Source: Selaginella moellendorffii (Eukaryota; Streptophyta; Lycopodiopsida; Selaginellales; Selaginellaceae). Taken from it: a DNA stretch of 64,000 nt. The translations under genes and the position numbers were made by a program. Location of the stretch: NCBI RefSeq assembly GCF_000143415.4, contig NW_003314303.1, forward strand, positions 448,566 to 512,565. The letters run 5' to 3'. Positions 32,586 to 43,482 of this stretch are shown here, piece after piece (positions within the stretch are counted from its first letter, which is position 1; each line of letters starts with the position of its first letter). The notes below the pieces were generated by a model. The model worked only from the letters and a program-made list of their open reading frames with translations, made no database searches and was not told the origin of the DNA.

Positions 32586-33731
32586 TGTAGCGCACGTGGT
32601 TTTGACCCTTTATCCTATGGTGATTTACCATAGGATAACACCACGAAGCGGAACCTAAACCCTCTTTGTGCCACGTGACAGATGCCACGTGTCACATACC
32701 ACGTGTCCATGCCACGTGTCCATAGGAACCCGAGGTTCAGGGCCTTGGGCCACTGAACGAAGGAACGGTGCCAAACTCCCAAGCGTGACGCCAAGGAGTG
32801 ATGGAACCGGACCACGGAGCAACTCCCGAGCATATAGCCCAAGGAGCAAAGGGACAGGAGCCCGGAGCGACTTGGAACAGTCCTGAAGCAACCAACATCC
32901 CAATGCCAGGACCAGCACGCAAAACGGAGCCAAACGGAGTCTGGCGCTATTTCGGCATACCGGTGGCCTAACGTGAGAGTATGGGTACTCCACCAGCTAG
33001 CATGGAATGGAACTTGGGCTTAGACCCAAGCCGGACGCAGAACAAGGACAGGCACGCAAGCGGGAGCTAGACTATGCCTCAGGTTGGTCGGCCATGCCCG
33101 ACCTACCCACTATCCCTACTATACATTTGGAACCCCCCATAGCCCCCCCCCCTTGAGGAACACACGCTTTGGGCTTTCACCCCAAGCCTCCCTTAGTATC
33201 AGGAGTTAGTCTCTGGGACAAGCTTAAAACTTACTAAATATGGAATGTCCTTAGAATGCGAATTTGGACACAGGACGAACACCATTGTGTTCAGGCCGAC
33301 CTCTACATTCCGTAGATATGCCAAATGAGCGAATCTAGACACTTTCCATAAATAGCATTTGGGACCGAAATGAGACTAACACAAAGGGCATGATAGCGAG
33401 GGTGTTTGGCAGACACGGTAAGCTATCATGTAGCGATATTGAGGGACCAATCTCAATACGCGAGGGTTCTTGTCAAGCCAGTGCAAGACAGAGCAAAAGA
33501 GAACTAAAAAGCCAGGCCAAGTATGCTTGGCTGAATAGACACTTAGGAATTCCGTCCTTATGCTCATCCGGCCAAGTACAGATGCAAAGTCCAGTTTACT
33601 AACACTTGAACAAGAGGGGCTGATAAAGGGTCCAGCAATACCGACCTCCTGCCATCGTGGCAGTAAGGAAAGAGTGTCCGTAAGGACTAGCCGACAGGTA
33701 ACTTTCGATACCCGAAGTCACATGCGCGACA
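32586..33731 (-). repeat. LARD-like element 5' LTR
   Basis: 1146 bp, nearly identical to 26456-27602. The differences are one C in a C-run, one G/A and one C/T. Confidence 0.92.
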
Positions 33732-35261
33732 GCGGCGAGGGATGGGAGATGGAGAAAAAGAATAAGGACTGGGATGAGAAGGATAGCGGCGGTGGAAGTC
33801 TTGAACAAGGTTAGGAGAATGAATTAGGTTGTCCATAGGTTCCCAAGTGCGTTCCTCAGGTCCATAACCCTTCCAGTCGACCAGATAGTAGAGTTTAGAC
33901 TGTGAAATCTTGGAATCAAGGATGTCCTGAACCTCGTACTTAGACCCATCCTCGAGCTGCACTGGTGGAGGCGGAGGAATGACCCGATTTGGAATAGGAC
34001 TGGGAATATAAGGCTCAAGGAGAGAGGAGTGAAAAACGGGGTGAATTTGATATGAGGAGGGAAGTGCAAGGCGATAAGTGATAGGATTAATGATGGCAGT
34101 GATAGGGAAAGGACTGAGGCGTTTGAAATCAAGTTTTGGATAGGGCCTGGTAATGGAGATATTTCGCTTGAGGAGCCAGACTTTATCCCCGATATTGTAA
34201 GGGGGACAATCCTGACAATGGACATTGGCAAATGTTTTGTGAGATTCCTGAGCATGATGGAGGTGGAAGGAGATGGAGTTGTGGATTTCTTGGAGGTTGG
34301 AGACAAATGCCTTAGAGCGGGGATTTGAACGAGAGGATTCGGATGGAGAAGGAAGTGAGAGATTGAATCGGGGATTTCGGCCAGAGTTCGCAAAGAAGGG
34401 GGAAATTCGAAGAGAGGAGTGAACAGAGTTGTTATAGGAGAACTCAGCAAGGGGAAGGATATCGAACCAGTTATTCTGATGATAGTTGATGAAGCACCTC
34501 AAGAATTGTTCCAATGTTTGAATCATTCACTCAGACTGTCCATCAGTTTGAGGATGATACGCTGAAGAGAGGTTGGCCTTCACTCCAAGCAGCTGCAAAA
34601 ACCGTTACCAGAAATGAGAGATGAATTGAGGTCCCCGATCCGAAACCACATCTGTAGGAATCCCATGAAGTCGGAAAATTTCCCTAAATACCAGTTTTGC
34701 CATGTCCTCACCTGAAAACTCCTTGGTACAAGGCAGGAAGTGAGCCATCTTTGTGAAGCAATCCACCACGACTAAAATGCTGTTGAAGCCTCCAAAACTT
34801 GGAAGATCACTCAAGAAATCCATGGAGATGGATTCCCAAGGACCTGAAGGGACCGGGAGGGAACGAAGCAAACCTGAAGGAAGGTGGCGAGGTACCTTAT
34901 TCTGGGCGCAAGTGTCACAGGAGGTAACAAAAGCTTTGATGTAGTTGTCCATGTGAGGCCACCAAAAGTCTCGTACAACTAGCTCATAGGTTTTCGCAAT
35001 GCCGAAGTGACCAGCAGTCAGGCTATCGTGGCATGCCATCAGGACCAACCTTTGAGCATCACCTTCAGGAACGTAAAGCTGCTCCCCATGGTACAATAAG
35101 CCATCTAAGAACTCGAACTCGTCAAATCGCCGGCAGTCGGGAGTCACTGGGTGTCTAGCTTGAAGATGGGGGAAAATGTCGCTGGCGAGATCATCGGATT
35201 GAAGAGCGTTTCTGATTGCATCCATCAAGGAGGAGTACTGAGGAGCCAGGGAAATTGCCAT
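33732..35261 (-). pseudogene. Chromovirus A integrase with chromodomain
   Basis: 35261-34605 has the HHCC zinc-binding part (CHDSLTAGHFG; CDTCAQNK) and catalytic Asp residues in SMDFLSDLP and VVSDRGPQF. The next frame (34526 on) carries the rest of the core (FINYHQNNWFDILPLAEF), the GDKVWLLKRNIS module, and a chromodomain (YYLVDWKGYGPEERTWEP). The nested element interrupts the last codons; the original stop lies across the insertion at 26399-26397. Confidence 0.88.
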
Positions 35262-35435
35262 AACTTGAAGTCGATCAGGACCGAGGATAACTTGATTCTG
35301 TTGATCGAAGGTAGGATTACCAAGCCTAAGACTGAGATAAGAGCGCCTTGAAAGAGCATTAGGAAGGCCTTGAAGCTTTCCAGGTCTATACTTGATAACA
35401 AAGTCAAACTGACTCAGGAATTGTGCCCACCTTGC

Positions 35436-36879
35436 TTAACGACGGCTCAAAACTCGGGAAGTGGCAAAGTACTCGAGATTTTTGTGATCCGTCCAGACTG
35501 TTGTTTGATGGCCCGCCCCCTCCAAGAAACGGTGCCACTCTCCAAAGGAATCCACGATGGCAAGGAGCTCTTTGTCGTGGATTTCGTAATTGATCTCCAT
35601 AGGTTGGAATTTTTGAGAATGGAAAGCGACTGAATGAAGTTCTTGATCCACGCCGAGTTAAGACAACACAGCACTGATGGCAAAGTCGGAGGCGTCAGCC
35701 TCGATGAAGAAAGGCTATGAGAGATCAGCGTGGATCAAGATGGGAGCAGAACTGAAGGCCGCCTTAAGTGTGTCGAAGGCTTGCTGGGCAGCAGCAGACC
35801 AAGAGAAGGGAACATCCTTGCGAGTGAGATGCGTGAGAGGAAGGACAATGTTAGAGTAGTGATCAATGAATTTGCGGTAGAAATTGGCGAAGCCAAGGAA
35901 AACCTGAACGTCCGACATTGATTGTGGAGGCTCCCATTCGAGAATAGTCTTGACTTTGGTAGGATCCATCGTGATACCCTCAGGAGTGACAATATACCCA
36001 AAGAAATCCACAGACTGCTGATCGAAGGAACATTTCTCAAGCTTCGCGTATAGGCTGTGTTCTCGCAGCTTTGCCAGCACCTTGCGTACATGTTCGTCGT
36101 GCTCCTTCTGAGTTTCTGAGTAGATGAGGATATCATCGAGGTAGACGATCACCATCTGATCAAGAAACTCTAGAAAGACGTCGTTCACCATGTGTTGGAA
36201 AACTGTTGAAGCATTTGTCAAGCCAAATGGCATGACAGTGTACTTGAAGTGGCCATAACGGGTTCAGAACGCAGTCTTCCATTCATCACTAGGCCGGATC
36301 CGGATCAGGTTGTATGCTCCATGGAGGTTGATCTTGGTGAAGAAGCAGGCACCACCGAGGTGTTCCAGCAGGTCCGAGATCAGGGGCAACGGATAACGTT
36401 TCGAATAGTCACCTTGTTCAAACCTCGGTAGTCAATGACTAGCGCAAACTCTCATCCTTCTTCTTGACAAAGAAGACAGGTGCTCCAGCCGGGGACTGCG
36501 AATGCTGAATGTACCCCGAGGCAAGGTTCTCATCCACGTACTCTTTGAGGGCCTTAAGCTCGGACGGGGATAACCCGTAGATAGGCCCCCACGGAGGTGA
36601 GGCTCCTTCTTGTAAATCAATGGGACAGTCATAAGGCCAATGAACAAGCAGTACACTAGCTTTCTTCTTGTCAAACACATCCCCAAAATCATGATACTTC
36701 TCAGGAAGACTGACAGGAGAAACATGCAAAGCAAAAAGGAAAATAGGTTCTTCATGAAGGAGTTCTTTCATAGTGATTGTGGAGATAAGAGGAGGCATAC
36801 GACTAAATGGAATGATGAGACGAGGATACTGTCTAGTGTAAGATGGAAGAGAGGAAAAAGAAGAGGGTGAAAACTTCAT
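35436..36879 (-). pseudogene. Chromovirus A reverse transcriptase and RNase H
   Basis: 36879-36439 holds the fingers (YVDENLASGYIQHSQSP; PVFFVKKKD). The palm between 36439 and 36233 is only readable by changing frame. 36233-35715 holds MPFGLTNASTVFQHM and the polymerase motif VIVYLDDILIYS. RNase H remains at 35651-35436 ([20 protein letters not shown], then DHKNLEYF). At least three frame breaks are present. Confidence 0.88.
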
Positions 36880-36908
36880 AGAGTCAGGAACAGAACCCCA
36901 ATTTGAGT

Positions 36909-37511
36909 TTAGGGAACTTTTCCTGATTCGGACTCAATGAACAGTAGGGAAAGCCGTGGGAGATGGTGATGTGGGAGAGATGAGCTGTAATTCCTTCCAA
37001 CAGATTTGAGCTGATGTAGTTGGAACCAAGGAAGATCGAGCATCACAGAGGAGGACTTTCTGTTGATGATGTTGAAGGCGATATTGGTGACGGTGGACCC
37101 GATGTGTACTCGAACAGGAAACGTTTCCCTAAGTCCAAAAGATGGAGACACAAAATACCCGCCGATGCCTTCAACCCTCAGATCCCGTATGGTAGGAGAA
37201 AGAGGAACATGATGTCGGGTAGCAAAGTCCGTGTCCATGAAGCAGGAAGTTGCACCCGAGTTTAGTAGCGCCAGAGCCTTGAGTCCTAATTGTCCGGTGA
37301 AAGAAAGGAGATATGGGATGCGGAAGTTGCAGGAATTGGTGGTGGCTTTGATGAAAGGTGGTGAGGAGCTTGATAAAGAAAAGTGATTTTTATTCGGGGA
37401 GTCCAAACAGACAGTTCCTACTCTGTTTGGACAGGGTCGTTTCCCGACTGCAACAGAGGTGGACTTTGAGGCAGAGTGAACTTGAGCAGTCGGGGAGGCT
37501 TCTTGGGACAC
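36909..37511 (-). pseudogene. Chromovirus A aspartic protease
   Basis: An open 200-residue frame with a retroviral-type protease. The active-site triad region reads LLNSGATSCFMD, where the catalytic Asp of D-S/T-G is Asn, so cleavage activity should be lost. Flap-like and C-terminal segments (RVEGIGGYF; NRKSSSVMLDLPWF) follow. Confidence 0.82.
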
Positions 37512-38413
37512 ACAACTGCTTTGTGATTAGGATCAGCATAGTAAAGGCAAAGATTATGAGATATTCGATGTTGCTTCTCAGCAGGACTCAACTTCCCTCT
37601 AATGAGTCGGGGAGTACCAGAAATATCCATTGGGACCGGAGCAGTAGGTTCAAGAGTATGCCCCAAAGACTCAAGCTGGGATTCCTAAGTCTGGGACGGA
37701 AAAACAGCGGTGCGGTGACTTTCCTGACGATGTTCAAAGAGACGATTATCACATCAAACAACTTTGTTGATGGCGTCCGACAGGTCCTTGGGATCCTCCA
37801 TGGTGAGCAACAAATCCTTGACACCGTTGTTGAGGCCGAAACGAAATTGGTCAATCAGAGCCCACTCATCCCATTGAGTGTCCAAGGCAAGGAGTTGGAA
37901 CTCTGCAGCGTAGATCGAGGTAGGACGAGACCCTTGAGAGAGATGTCTCATCTTTGTGGTAGCAGCCCGAACCCAATCCGTCTCGCCAAAACATGCTTCA
38001 AGCTTCTTTTTGAACAATTGAAGATCCATTAGCTCCAGAACTAGGACCCCTTTCATGCTCTTCTCTAGAAGAGGAGAAAACCATGACAAAGCTACACCTT
38101 TGAGCAACGTCCCAATCATGCCGATTTGAGACTCGGGAGTGGGGTACTGCCGATATTGAAGTGTGAAGATCAGCTCCATCTGGTTCAGGAATCCGCAAAG
38201 CTTCGAACGCTTGCCTGAAAATTTCGCTGGGAAACTCACCTTCAATTCAGGAACTTTGCTGGATTCTTGAGCCGAAAGTGAAGCAAGCTCCTGCTGCATG
38301 CAAAGAAGGGTCGCCTTCAGCTCGGTATTCTCAGACTGGATTTTTGCAAGGACTTCAGCAAAGAAATCAGGATGGCTCGGCAAGAAGAAAGAAAAAAGGG
38401 GGAAAAAAGGCAA
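37418..38413 (-). pseudogene. Chromovirus A gag, frame-broken
   Basis: The first open part (38413-37754) has a coiled segment (LAKIQSENTELKATLLCM), then a retrotransposon gag core (KVSFPAKFSGKRSKL, LLKGVALSWFSPLL, ALIDQFRFGLNNGVKDLLL). A stop near 37680 and a frame change separate it from 37666-37418, which carries a degenerate zinc knuckle CLYYADPNHKAVVC in which the second Cys is Tyr. Gag would form the particle and bind RNA; this copy cannot. Confidence 0.85.
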
Positions 38414-38458
38414 AGGTAGTCAAACAATCAAAACAAGCTAAAGCAAAAATGGAAAAAA

Positions 38459-38473
38459 CACAATCTGAATCAA
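38459..38473 (-). promoter_or_regulatory. Self-complementary primer-binding site of chromovirus A
   Basis: Two bases inside the 5' LTR, the minus strand reads TTGATTCAGATTGTG. The exact complement occurs inside the LTR at 38565-38579 (and in the other LTR near 26140). This is the layout of self-primed Tf1-type elements. The usual tRNA-iMet match (TGGTATCAGAG) is absent here. Confidence 0.7.
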
Positions 38474-38475
38474 AC

Positions 38476-38810
38476 TGTCAAGACCCCCAACAAGATCAAG
38501 ACTGGAAAATGCAAAAGATAAAGAGAAAAGTTAGTGGAAACAAAGAAAAACCCTTAGACTGGCGTTGATTCAGATTGTGGAGAAATGGAACAAGGCTAAC
38601 CTATATATACTATAGGTTGATGAAGCTCCACCACTCTTGGATTGAGGATGGCCTAAATATAGCTGAGGTTGAGGAGGCGCCACATCATCATCAGGAATGT
38701 GGCTCGAGACTCAGGAATCGTACAGGAAATCAGAGAGTCAGGAATAGGGAAGTGTCTCGAGAGTTAGGAATATGGTTTGCAGGTCAGGAAGAATTGGGGG
38801 ATTCCTGATA
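38476..38810 (-). repeat. Chromovirus A 5' LTR
   Basis: 335 bp; the outer end has mutated from CTTGACA to CCTGATA. On the minus strand it holds a TATATATAG box at 38609-38601, and 30 bp downstream of the box start the 15-nt sequence that is complementary to the primer-binding site. Confidence 0.93.
38601..38609 (-). promoter_or_regulatory. TATA box of chromovirus A
   Basis: TATATATAG on the minus strand lies about 30 bp upstream of 38579. This is the usual distance to a start site and places the predicted RNA 5' end at the self-complementary segment 38579-38565. Confidence 0.6.
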
Positions 38811-38815
38811 GATAT

Positions 38816-40501
38816 ATACCATTAGTTCGATTACTTTACAGTGATTGCCACTTATCATTTTTTGGATGATGTTCAGCATTTACCTAAGTTTCTTAAATAT
38901 CTCCAAAGAACAGCATTGCAATGGTACAATAGTTTGATTGTGCAGATTGGAACATTCTCCTAGACGTTTTAAAGTGTGCATTTGACATGTTGACGATTAT
39001 AATGATGCCTTTTAACAATTGCATCATTTTCATCAAAAGCTATCTAAGTTAATAATGCAATTTAGTGTTCACTTTTGGAGCCTTTTGTTTCATGTTAAGC
39101 CCAATATGTCAAAGTGCATTAAGTTGGGAATATTATGGCAACACTTTATCAAGATTTTATAAGTCTTGTGCATGCACTTACTTTAACCAACTTTGGCAAT
39201 GCTTTTTTATTGACACAATATAATGAGACATCACTTCTTCCACTTTTCATTGCACATCCTTTAATTAAATTTTATATGGGAAATGATTTTATTTTGATGA
39301 ATATTAATGTTGTTGTTACTTGTGTTCAAAAACAAAGGTAAGGATGTAATCATGGTTGTGATGTATGCTATTGGGTGTATGATGAGGTTGGCCATATATA
39401 TCAGTGTTGTTAGCATTTTTTAGATTGGCATCCTGCATTTTTTGGGTGAAAGTCTTAGTATCAACAATGTTTTATTGATGGTGTTATAGTGGAAAGTTTA
39501 GCCACTAAGATTCTTTTAGGAAACAAAGAATGACATGCTTAATAAAGAGTCTTTGCACAACTAAGTTAGTGACCCCTCCATCCTTCTTTTTGGAGTATCA
39601 TTTAGTTTATCAAGTGTTTAATTTCCAAACTCATTTTTATAATAAGAGGTTTTCCTATTATTCTTTCTGTGTTAGTTGAGACAATCTCAAATTTATCTTC
39701 TATTACTTGGGTTGTTGCCATATATTCCCATCTATATTTGTGTTATGGGGTAGAGCCATTTTTTATTTTTTATGACAATAGCCATACACACATATGTGCA
39801 CGGGATGAGATGGACTTAGTTGTGCATGTGGGCAATCTTAGGTTTAAACTTTAGTTGTTATAGGTGGTGCTAAATTAAGTTTTCGACCTCATCCTTGGTA
39901 AAAATTGTTGGAGTGCAATCATGCTAAGTGTGCTTTTGAGGCTTCTTCCTCTTGTCCCATACTTCTTTATATTTCTTCCATTCTTTTAACTTTTGTTCCT
40001 CTTTGTCCTTGTACTTTTGCATTTTCTTTCATCACTTTTGTCTCCCTATTACTTCCTCTTATGTTTTCATCTTGCTCTTTTATTGAATTTTCAAATTTAT
40101 TCAACAATCTTTATGTTGTAGCAATTGATTGGCTCATGAAAAAGTAGGTTGATCCTTTTGAATTTGACTTATCATTTGGGCAAAAGATTGCAACATGTCA
40201 TCTTATTCTAATTGGGGATGCTAATCTATTCAAGGTTGTTATTTGTTATTAACTACCAAAGAAGATTAAAAGTTTATACACAAACATTAATAGGACGTTG
40301 GAAAATGGTGTTATCCGAAAGTCGTAAAGTCCTTGGGCATGTGAACTTCATCTTGTCATAAAGATTGATGGGAGTACTCACTTTTGCATCAATTATCTAT
40401 TGTTAAATGAAGTGACTATCTTGAATAAATATCCTCTTCTTCACACTATTGATCTTTTAGATCATCTAGGGAGAAGTTGTTTGTTCATCAAATTAAATTT
40501 T
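38816..40501 (+). pseudogene. Old degenerate Ty3 element, gag to reverse transcriptase part
   Basis: AT-rich DNA with broken frames. Around 38850-38945 a gag-like stretch (HLPKFLKYLQRTALQWYNSL) can be read. At 40260-40500 the fingers and palm of a Ty3 reverse transcriptase appear (LENGVIRKS, KIDGSTHFCINY, then NKYPLLHTIDLLDHLG). The frame is cut at 40501 by the next element and resumes at 48276. Confidence 0.7.
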
Positions 40502-41643
40502 TGTAAGGAACCAACTCCCCGAGATGTCGTAGGCTAAAGGATCCCTAAAAGCATGATCGAAAGGACAAAGAGTTCATCGGATAAGACCGAGTCGAAGATC
40601 GAGTCCAAGACCGACTCTGAGACCGAGTTCGAGATAGAGTCTGGGATCGAGTTGAGGCCGAATCGGAGACCGAGTTCAAGACCAAGTTCAAGAAAGAGTC
40701 CAAGATCCAAATCGGGTCCGAGACCAAGTCCGAGGTCGAGTCCGAAGTCGAGTCCGAGATCGGGTCCGAGATCGAGTCCGAAATCGAGTCCGAGACTAAG
40801 TCCGAAGTCAGGTCCGAGATCGAGTCCGAGATCGATTATGAGACTAAGTCCAAATACTAATACAGCTCAAGGGGTGAAAGCCCAAAGCGTGCGTCTCCCA
40901 GGGGGGGGTTGCAGGGGGTTCCAAAAGTATAGTAGGGATAGTGAGGTCTAGAAACTAGTCTTGAAGGAACTCTCCAGTGGTGCTTCCAAACTGACTCGAG
41001 GTTGAGACTGGGGCCGAGGGGCCTTGGGTGGGAGTGAGCATGGGCTTGGGTGGTGCCGGAGGGGCCACCCAGGGAAGTGCTCAAGAGCAGCTCCCACTCC
41101 CGAAAGGGAAACCGACTGCGGTGCTCCCGGCTCATGTGGAGTGGTGCCTCACTTGAGTACCTTGTGGTTCATTGGTCCTCACCCTTCCTAGGGGCTTGGG
41201 CCTTCCCTTCGGGATGGAAGTGGGGGGGTAGAGGTACCCATACCGGGCCGTTAGGCCACGGTGTTTCGCCCCGTCGTCCCGAAGCAAGTGCTGCACCCAA
41301 GGCTTGGGATTTAGAGGGTCCCATGATCAAGTCTTGTTGTACTAAGGGGTGTTAGGAATCTGGAGGCTTGGTGTGCTTGGCTGCTTGTGTCTGCGGGGAG
41401 TGTAGCCAAACCTTAAGTCCAGTCTAACTCGGGGAGGGGGATTGGGAGAGATTTGGGAATCCGTGGATGGAAGGCTAACGCTCCGTTGCTCGTGTAGTGA
41501 GTAGCTGAAACCAAGTAGGACCAAGTAGGAGCTGGTACAATAGGCGAGAACCTTGGCGAGGGAACTTAGCACAAGTCAAGGCAGTGTTGATCGGATAGAC
41601 GAGGTAAGCTGGTAAATTGGAAAGGAAAAATTTGTGGCTTACA
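40502..41643 (+). repeat. Chromovirus B LTR 1 (5')
   Basis: Begins TGTAAGG and ends CTTACA. Compared with the DNA after LTR 2, the first bases inside the element have lost about 14 bp including the primer-binding site. Confidence 0.9.
40560..40850 (+). repeat. Degenerate short tandem repeat in LTR 1
   Basis: A run of GTCCGAGATCGA- and GTCCGAAGTCGA-like words of about 12-18 bp. The homologous stretch at 46920-47285 is longer. Confidence 0.85.
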
Positions 41644-41688
41644 ATTCTTCTTCAGTTCTAGTGAAGGATAGAGGCGGATTGCTGGGAG

Positions 41689-42770
41689 ATGGCAAAGGCA
41701 GGGCGTAAGCGAACCCAGGCGGAGATGGAACCTCCGCCAGAGTTGGAGCCTCCGGTCGAACAAGAGGCTATGGATGAGGAATCCATGGATGAGGAGGACT
41801 CCAGTGAGGAAACTTCTAAACAGGAGTCCGGTGGCGAGGTTCGGTCGTCCAAGGCTCGATTGGACGTTCTAGAAGGACAATTGGCATAGACCAATGCCCT
41901 GCTGGAGACTCTCGTACGCAAGCTAAAGCGTGACGAGAAGTAGAAGAAAAAGCAAAAGACTGCGGATGCTGGTAGCGCAGAAGGTGCGGACCTTTCTGTA
42001 GGGACTGAGGCAAGACCAGACAAGGTTGAACAAACCGAAGTGGAATCAGTTCCTCATGCAGTTCCCAAGTACAAACCAAAGCCCCCACCGATCTTCAAGG
42101 GAGTGAACGACTATAAGGTGGTGGAGGATTGGTTTTATGATATGGAGGAGTACTTCCGAGCGTTGTGGTTACCGAGCTCGGAGAAGGTCCCATGTGCGAA
42201 ACCATATTTGGCAAATAATGCCAAGTCTTGGTGGAGAATGACAGAGGCCAACGAAGGACCGGTGGCCACTTGGGACATGATGAAGGCAAGGATCTGCGTG
42301 ACTTACATTCCTCCGAATGCTACTCTGCATCTAAGGGACGAGTTGAGTAGGCTGAAGCAAACCGGAACCATTCAAGAGTATGTGAATGGGTTTATGGCAA
42401 AGAGGATACTTGTCACAGATATGGGGGATATGGATGCGTTCTATGCCTTCATATCAGGTTTGCAAACCTGGGCTCGTGGTGAGGTGATGCGGTGGAACTC
42501 GACCAACTACATGGAAGCGTTGGATGCGGCTATCAAGGTGCATTTCAACGATAACCTGCGAAAGGGGAACACGACGGGGTTGGGGTCCACGTTTAGCAAA
42601 GGGGCCAAACCAAGGGGAACGTATAGCTGAGGGAAATTCAAGAAGAGTTTCTCTAAGAATGAGTCCTCGGGGTTCCGGAAAGGCAAATCTGGTGGCCAGC
42701 AAGCGAGTACATGGGGGAGTCAAGCAAAAAGAGACAAACCCACGGATAAGAAGGTCAAGTCATATAGTAG
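41689..42770 (+). pseudogene. Chromovirus B gag
   Basis: The frame opens at the ATG at 41689 (MAKAGRKRTQAEM) with an acidic N-terminus, then two stops near 41888 and 41941. The gag core is open from 42040 to 42630 (PPPIFKGVNDYKVVEDWFYDM; AKSWWRMTEA; GTIQEYVNGFMAKR). A stop and a frame change precede the zinc knuckle at 42771. Confidence 0.88.
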
Positions 42771-43439
42771 ATGGGAAATAACATATGCTACAACTGCGGT
42801 GAAGCGGGACACTTTTCGAGGGAATGTCCCTACCCGAAGAAGGCCAGAGCCAATATGGCTATCAAGTCGGGTGAAGTCCAAACTGAGGTATGTGATCCAG
42901 TCCCTAATTCAAAGTTACTCATTACACGAGCAACTTTGGTAGAGAGTCATTCGCGACATCTACTAGCCCTCCGAGGGAAGCTTGGAGGTAGCTTTGTTAA
43001 GATCCTTATTGACACGGGTGCTTCGGATAATTTTGTGGCTGCAGACATAGTCCGGCAAGCTGGACTAATGGTGCAGTGGCTAGGCGAACCAAGGACTATA
43101 GAGTTTGTTCAAGGTAGCCAAAACACCGATGAGGTACTTCGACAAGCGAGAGTCGAAGTAGGGACTTGGAAGGTGGACATGGATTTCACCGTGTTGGACA
43201 TGGCAGGATTTGACGTGATCTTCGGAATGGATTGGTTCAATCGGTTCGTGGTAGCCTTGCATGGACAAGGTAGGAACCTTGTGGTACTGGCGAATGCCCA
43301 AGGAAGAAGATCTAGGGTGGAGGCCCAGGATCTAAAGGTAGGGCAAAACAAGGCCAAAGATTCTTGCTTAAACCTGGTGTCCACGAAAGGACAACTCACT
43401 AAAGGAAGCCTTTTTGTGCTTGCTCTCGGTGAAGAGTGA
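42771..43439 (+). pseudogene. Chromovirus B zinc knuckle and protease
   Basis: An open 222-residue frame starts with the CCHC knuckle CYNCGEAGHFSREC, followed by a protease with ILIDTGASDNFV (intact D-T-G) and VIFGMDWF. It ends in a stop at 43437 before the polymerase. Confidence 0.88.
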
Positions 43440-43482
43440 CAAAAAGACAGGAACGGAAGAAGTACCTTTAGTGATTTAGCGG

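Larger units (their letters stand above)
26456..33731 (-). mobile_element. Nested non-autonomous LTR retrotransposon (LARD-like)
   Basis: LTRs of 1147 and 1146 bp (26456-27602, 32586-33731) begin TGTAGCG and end GCGACA, differ at only about three positions, and are flanked by GCGGC at 26451-26455 and 33732-33736. The tRNA-iMet-type primer site at 32583-32572 and the purine tract at 27616-27603 put the element on the minus strand. The 5-kb interior holds no recognisable gag or pol, so it must move with proteins from another element. Near-identity of the LTRs indicates a recent insertion. Confidence 0.92.
26051..38810 (-). mobile_element. Ty3 chromovirus A, complete but decayed, holding a nested element
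   Basis: Both LTRs are 335 bp (26051-26385, 38476-38810), and GATAT at 26046-26050 and 38811-38815 is the target duplication. Coding is on the minus strand in the order gag, protease, reverse transcriptase, RNase H, integrase, chromodomain. Excluding the nested insertion of 7.3 kb, the element is about 5.5 kb. The LTRs differ at roughly 17 positions, mostly transitions, and every coding domain is interrupted, so it is an old, dead copy. The primer-binding site matches the element's own LTR instead of a tRNA. Confidence 0.93.

Noticed and set aside
26485-33814. Open frames of 60-112 residues duplicated at 26.5-27.7 and 32.6-33.8 kb
   Set aside because: They lie within the two LTRs of the LARD-like element and are identical only because the LTRs are.
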